Source of the DNA: Aphelenchoides besseyi
Lineage: Eukaryota; Nematoda; Chromadorea; Rhabditida; Aphelenchoididae
Assembly: GCA_024699855.1 (NCBI GenBank)
Contig: JAMPIQ010000003.1
Span: 7,874,001-7,938,000, forward strand
DNA: 64,000 nt
Direction of reading: 5' to 3'
The notes under the pieces are model-generated. The model was not told where the DNA came from, did not search any database, and worked only from the letters and a program-made list of their open reading frames with translations. Made by a program: the position numbers and the translations under genes. Below are positions 60,301-64,000 of this stretch, piece by piece. Position 1 is the first letter of the stretch. Each line of letters starts with the position of its first letter.

Positions 60301-62360
60301 TATGAAAACTTCTGTGAATTTTAGCGTGCAATAATCTTTCGATACTCACCGTTAGGTGGACTGTAAGCAAATATGCCTAAATAACAAAAGTGAACTCTTG
60401 TTACTTTGTTCAATCATTACCTGTATACATTGAGAGGAACAGCCGGGTAAACACGGTGGTGGACAAACGCCGAGACCGCCAAGACCACCAATACCGCCAA
60501 GACCGTTGATTCCTGGCAACGGACCGATTCCACAAATCGATGGACAATTCGGTCCGCCAAATCCATTCAAACCACAACCAATGCATTGAGAGATACACGA
60601 ACCCAGACAATTTGGCATACATCCAGGCACGCAAATTTGACTTAAACCATTTCCGATTAAGCCATTCAGGCCTCCCAATCCGCCCAATAATCCACCCAGT
60701 CCATTGATGCAATCCGGGCGGCAGTTCGGTTGGCAAATGCTGTTGCACGTGTTCGGTTGAATTACAATAACCTGCAAACAAAGATTATACGTTTGGTTTA
60801 ATAGCAAATAATATGTGTTATAATCTTTTTGATGGAAGCTCTTGAATTCTTGTAACAAATTTCTTTTGTTATCATATTCATTAAAAGTTTGTTAGAGATA
60901 AATACACGTTTGTTACCTGAGGCGCAGGAGCTGGAGGAGCGGGTGGAATTATAACATTCGGACTTGGTGGAACGATAATTTGAGGTTGAATTGGCGGACC
61001 GGGTCTCGAGATCACAATTCTCGTTGGCGATATGGGTTGTGGAACTGGTGGAGGCTAAAACCGTGGTGTTTGATATCAAATTATTATAATAAGAAACTGA
61101 TTGTTTAGTTTCAATCAGCACATAATAATATTTGGGCATCTCACTGACTGAAACTTACCGGTAAAGGAGGCAGTGGAGGCAATGGCGGTGGAGTTGCCAA
61201 GGGCAAAGGCGGAGGCTAGAATTATCAAAATCTTAAATCACGTGCAGTTATTTCGAAAAGCATTGAGACGTTAAAGTAATCCAAATAAAATGCTTCGCAG
61301 ATTTGGAAAACTTTCAATTAAAAAACGTCGGTACGAAGGTGCAGCTTTTACTTAACCGATTACCTGGATTACTGGAGGAGGTGGTGGAATGAACGGTTGC
61401 GGTGAAATTGGAATCGGATTTGGAGGAGGTGGCAAACTTGGAAGATTCGGCAAACAAGGAGGAGCAATAGGTCCATTTGGTTGAATCGGCTGCGGAATCC
61501 CAATCGGCGGTGGTAGTCCAATTGGTGGAGGGAATCCAATTCCTCCGCAACCTGAAATCGACATCAACAAATGGATTAAATTGAACTTACCGCCAGAAAT
61601 GCAGTTTCCGGTTCCACAAATCGACTGACCACTTCGAACGCTTATCAGATAAGATTCAATGCACGAAGCTGAACAATCGGGAAAACAAGGAGTACCAACA
61701 CACGGAATTGGTCCAAATGGAAAACCGCTCCCTAAACGTCCATTTATTCCACCGAAAGCCCCCAATCCTTCGAGAATTCCATCCAATGGTATAAGCAAAA
61801 ATCTTCTAATACAACTGGGTAAACAGAATGGTTGGCATTGCGAAATACACGGTCCACCATTTGGTGGTGCGGGCGGTCCAATTGGCGGAGCAAAAACGGG
61901 ACCATTAACTGGAGGTTGTAGGATAACAGACGGCGGCAATGGACAATTACCACAACCTTGAGGACAATTGAGAGCTCCAAAATTGTTCAACGAGCACGAT
62001 TGGCAGCATTGACGTCGATCTCGATTTGCATTCGCATCAGATGTTGGTTGCGAGCGTTGATTAGCGGACGGTTCGAGAACATCGATAAGCGCATGAAACC
62101 TTCGTCGTTGATGTTGTCGAGTTGTTCGATTTCGTTCCGATTTAACCACAGATTCGGTTTCCGAATCGTCAGTTGAACTTGTAGGAAGTGGTTCTGTGCG
62201 TGAAGTGTATTTCGTCTAAAATCCAATCAATCGATTTCTCTTAATCGAGTAAACTCACTTTCGTTCTTGACTTTTCTGCTCGTACATTCGGTAGAAGAGT
62301 TAGTGCAATACTGATAGAACAAACGAGAAGAAGAAAAGTTGTGGAATGTTGTCGTAGCAT
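57382..62360 (-). CDS. Large secreted Cys/Pro/Gly-rich modular protein
   Basis: Begins at ATG 62360 with a signal peptide (STTFLLLVCSISIALTLLPN), a charged region ending RDRRQ (possible proprotein-convertase site) and then about 15 mostly phase-0 exons. The mature part alternates proline-rich linkers with cysteine modules. The modules share C-x3-C-x3-C runs (CQPFCLPSCI, CQPNCRPDCI, CVPGCMPNCLGSCISQC) and a C-P-x-x-C-G element (CPSYCG, CPSFCG, CPAICG, CPSICG). The last exons carry YSQCGPGICCLRYKNMAKRY and a charged tail ending NGETISANPLNS. Two neighbouring exons are near-identical (59410-59564 and 59833-59963). The C-xxx-C-xP-xC spacing recalls the ABU/PQN pharyngeal-cuticle proteins of C. 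elegans, so a cross-linked extracellular matrix role is inferred. No enzyme domain is seen. All segments could be one gene, or two; the phase-0 joins favour one. Confidence 0.7.
59410..59564 (-). repeat. Duplicated exon segment, copy A (155 bp)
   Basis: On the + strand starts CACACGATTGACAGGGAATT and ends GAATGCATTGAGGC. It matches copy B (59833-59963) almost base for base, apart from one extra 24-bp unit in A (eight residues of the proline repeat) and a few single-base differences. Encodes PQCIQQCSNCGPQGCPSFCG and the following proline-rich linker. Confidence 0.9.
59833..59963 (-). repeat. Duplicated exon segment, copy B (131 bp)
   Basis: Second copy of the segment at 59410-59564, 24 bp shorter. 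Flanking sequence diverges at once on both sides, including the adjoining exon parts (CVSGCRPQCT here against CIPQCAPVCE in A), so the similarity is confined to the exon core. Confidence 0.9.
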
Positions 62361-64000
62361 TTGGCTTAAAGATCGTCGTCGAACGACGAGTCTGCCGATT
62401 GTTTTCGGCATTACTGCCGTTTAATCGGCAATCTACAAAGGCCGAGGATGTGCAATTCGCAGTAAACTAACTAGTTATGTTAGAGAGACTTCGACAAAAG
62501 TAATCGTACGATGAAGTTGATGGCCGAACACTGAGTTGAGGTTGTCAATAAAGTTGTGGAGGTTCGAATTGAAGCTATGGCACTATAAGTTACGAGGTAT
62601 TCGAGCAAAGAAGGATGACGGCAAGAAACCTGAAAATGAACAACGATAATCAATGCGGGAATTGAAGGTTTGTAGTCGAGGGCAAACAAAAACATCTGTC
62701 AAACGAATACACGAAGTGACTTCTCAATCGAGCTGATTGCTTGTGGTCAATTTAGTTCGAATTAAAAGTGGGCGTTTTTATTTGAAAGTTCAAGCGGAAG
62801 ATCGAATTTCCGAGTCGGCAGACACACTTCAGAATCGAAAACCGGACAACCGATGGGTTCAAAACCGTTTGGACAAAAATAAACTTTGCGCATCTGAACA
62901 ATTGGCCATGAGGCGAATTGAGGGAGGAAATTGGAGACGATGAGCGTTAATCAGCCGGTAAGCTGTTGCGATGGTCAAATGGGCGTTTGAAACCGCGAAA
63001 TCTGAGCGGAGGTCATGATTAGCATTTCTCAGCTTCAGGTTTGCATACCAAGCTAACCGTCACAAACTGTTTAATGGTTGGGGGAGATCAATTGCAAGAC
63101 AATAATCTCAACGGCCAACTTTTTCGATTCGGAAGTTGGCCGGACGTCGAAGGAGTTTTGAAGGAAATTGAGTTTTTTTATTGCAAGTCGATTAAAAAAG
63201 AAATCAAAAACAATCCGAGAAGTTGCAACTTAAGTGTTTGCAACGAGAACTCGAACAGCCGGAAGTTTTTTCAAACAGACCTCCGCCGTCGATTGTTGAA
63301 ATTGAAACTTTGCGATCAACAAGCGACTCTCGAAGTCGCTACAATCGAGGGAACGTATAGAACGCAGATCGAGAAAACACCACGTCGGCCATAACAAGTG
63401 TTAGCGAAGAAGTCGCTGCTTGTCCAACTGATCGATTGCTTCCAATCAAATTGGCTTCCAAGAAGCGCCTAATCGGATTTCAATTTGCAATGCGGAACTG
63501 AGAAGCAGCGAAATGATTGGAATTTGTGAGTAGCAGACGATTAAACGAATCGATCGATGGGAACCGGTTTCAATCAACCAAATGGCCAAATTGATTCTAA
63601 GTAAGAAACTTCAAACGACCAACTTCAATGTTGTTCTCAACTTGGTTCCGATCATTCGAGATGTTTCCGAGAAGCCAAAGTCTTCATGTCCGTTTGTTTG
63701 TTACACAAACTCTGCAACGTCTTGGCTCCAAAAATTTACGTGCGCAAAAACCAACAAAGTCGGTAGGCAGGACGTGAAGTGACCATCGTTGAGGTTTGTG
63801 AATTGAAACCCGCCGCCCGAAGTCGATTGTTATTTGCGTGTGCTAAGACACAACAATTGCGATCTTTTTCTTATGATTCGTTGTCTCAATTGCACTGCTC
63901 CACGCATATAAACAACATTACAACACGTTTGTTTTGGTCTTCAACTCGACGGTTCACGACTATCAATTCGTTTGTGTTTGATAGTGAAATCCGATCCAAC
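62361..64000. other. Intergenic to window end, no gene recognised
   Basis: Upstream of the Cys/Pro-rich gene. Frames at 62737-62943, 63041-63394 and 63582-63782 (+) are open but show no domain or signal and no convincing splicing. Should include the Cys/Pro-rich gene's promoter. Confidence 0.45.

Noticed and set aside
63041..63394. 117-codon + frame near the window end
   Set aside because: Begins after an acceptor-like site, but no family, no codon or residue pattern, and no supported partner exons.
1..64000. CRISPR arrays, bacterial operons, prophage or clear tRNA genes
   Set aside because: None seen; the window is spliced eukaryotic DNA throughout. A tRNA scan would be needed to exclude tRNAs fully.

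Overview
This window is nuclear DNA from a nematode. The evidence is a sperm-specific MSP-domain (SSP-type) gene, an atypical N-terminally membrane-anchored copine like C. elegans CPNA-1, introns of mostly 35-45 nt, splice-acceptor sequences directly in front of several start codons (as expected for spliced-leader trans-splicing), and a eukaryotic 18S-5.8S-28S rRNA unit. A run of exactly 100 N (39863-39962) marks an assembly gap. The species cannot be named from the sequence.

Layout. 1-5.9 kb (- strand): a large copine gene, open at its 3' end, with a small + strand membrane-protein gene inside one intron. 7.5-9.3 kb (-): an SSP/MSP gene and an RNF11-like RING E3. 11.6-15.7 kb (-): an ACAP/centaurin ArfGAP (BAR-PH-ArfGAP-ankyrin) and the SSU-processome protein UTP11. 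16.7-25.7 kb (+): a secreted low-complexity protein, mitochondrial ribosomal protein mL48, mitochondrial Trp-tRNA synthetase, a failed-axon-connections/CDR-like GST-fold protein and an SLC7-type amino-acid transporter. 25.8-27.1 kb (-): a Sam68-like KH/STAR protein. 27.6-37.2 kb (+): a single-pass PPPY protein, the Arf-GEF GBF1, the splicing factor PQBP1, several small proteins and a twin-CX9C protein. 37.4-39.4 kb (-): an unrecognised protein with SUMO-consensus motifs. 39.8-43.5 kb (-): a decayed Helitron. 46.7-52.9 kb (+): one complete rRNA unit followed by two related hairpins. 53.3-57 kb: two Pmp3/UPF0057 proteolipid genes on opposite strands. 57.4-62.4 kb (-): a long secreted Cys/Pro/Gly-rich modular protein.

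The genes are mostly unrelated housekeeping and structural genes, closely spaced and interleaved on both strands. GBF1 and ACAP act on opposite sides of the Arf GTPase cycle (GEF and GAP). WARS2 and mL48 both serve mitochondrial translation, and UTP11 acts on the kind of pre-rRNA encoded at 46.7-52.9 kb.

Exon joins were made by eye from GT/GC...AG borders with reading phase checked. For the copine gene all 15 exons keep phase. Boundaries given as approximate are so marked.
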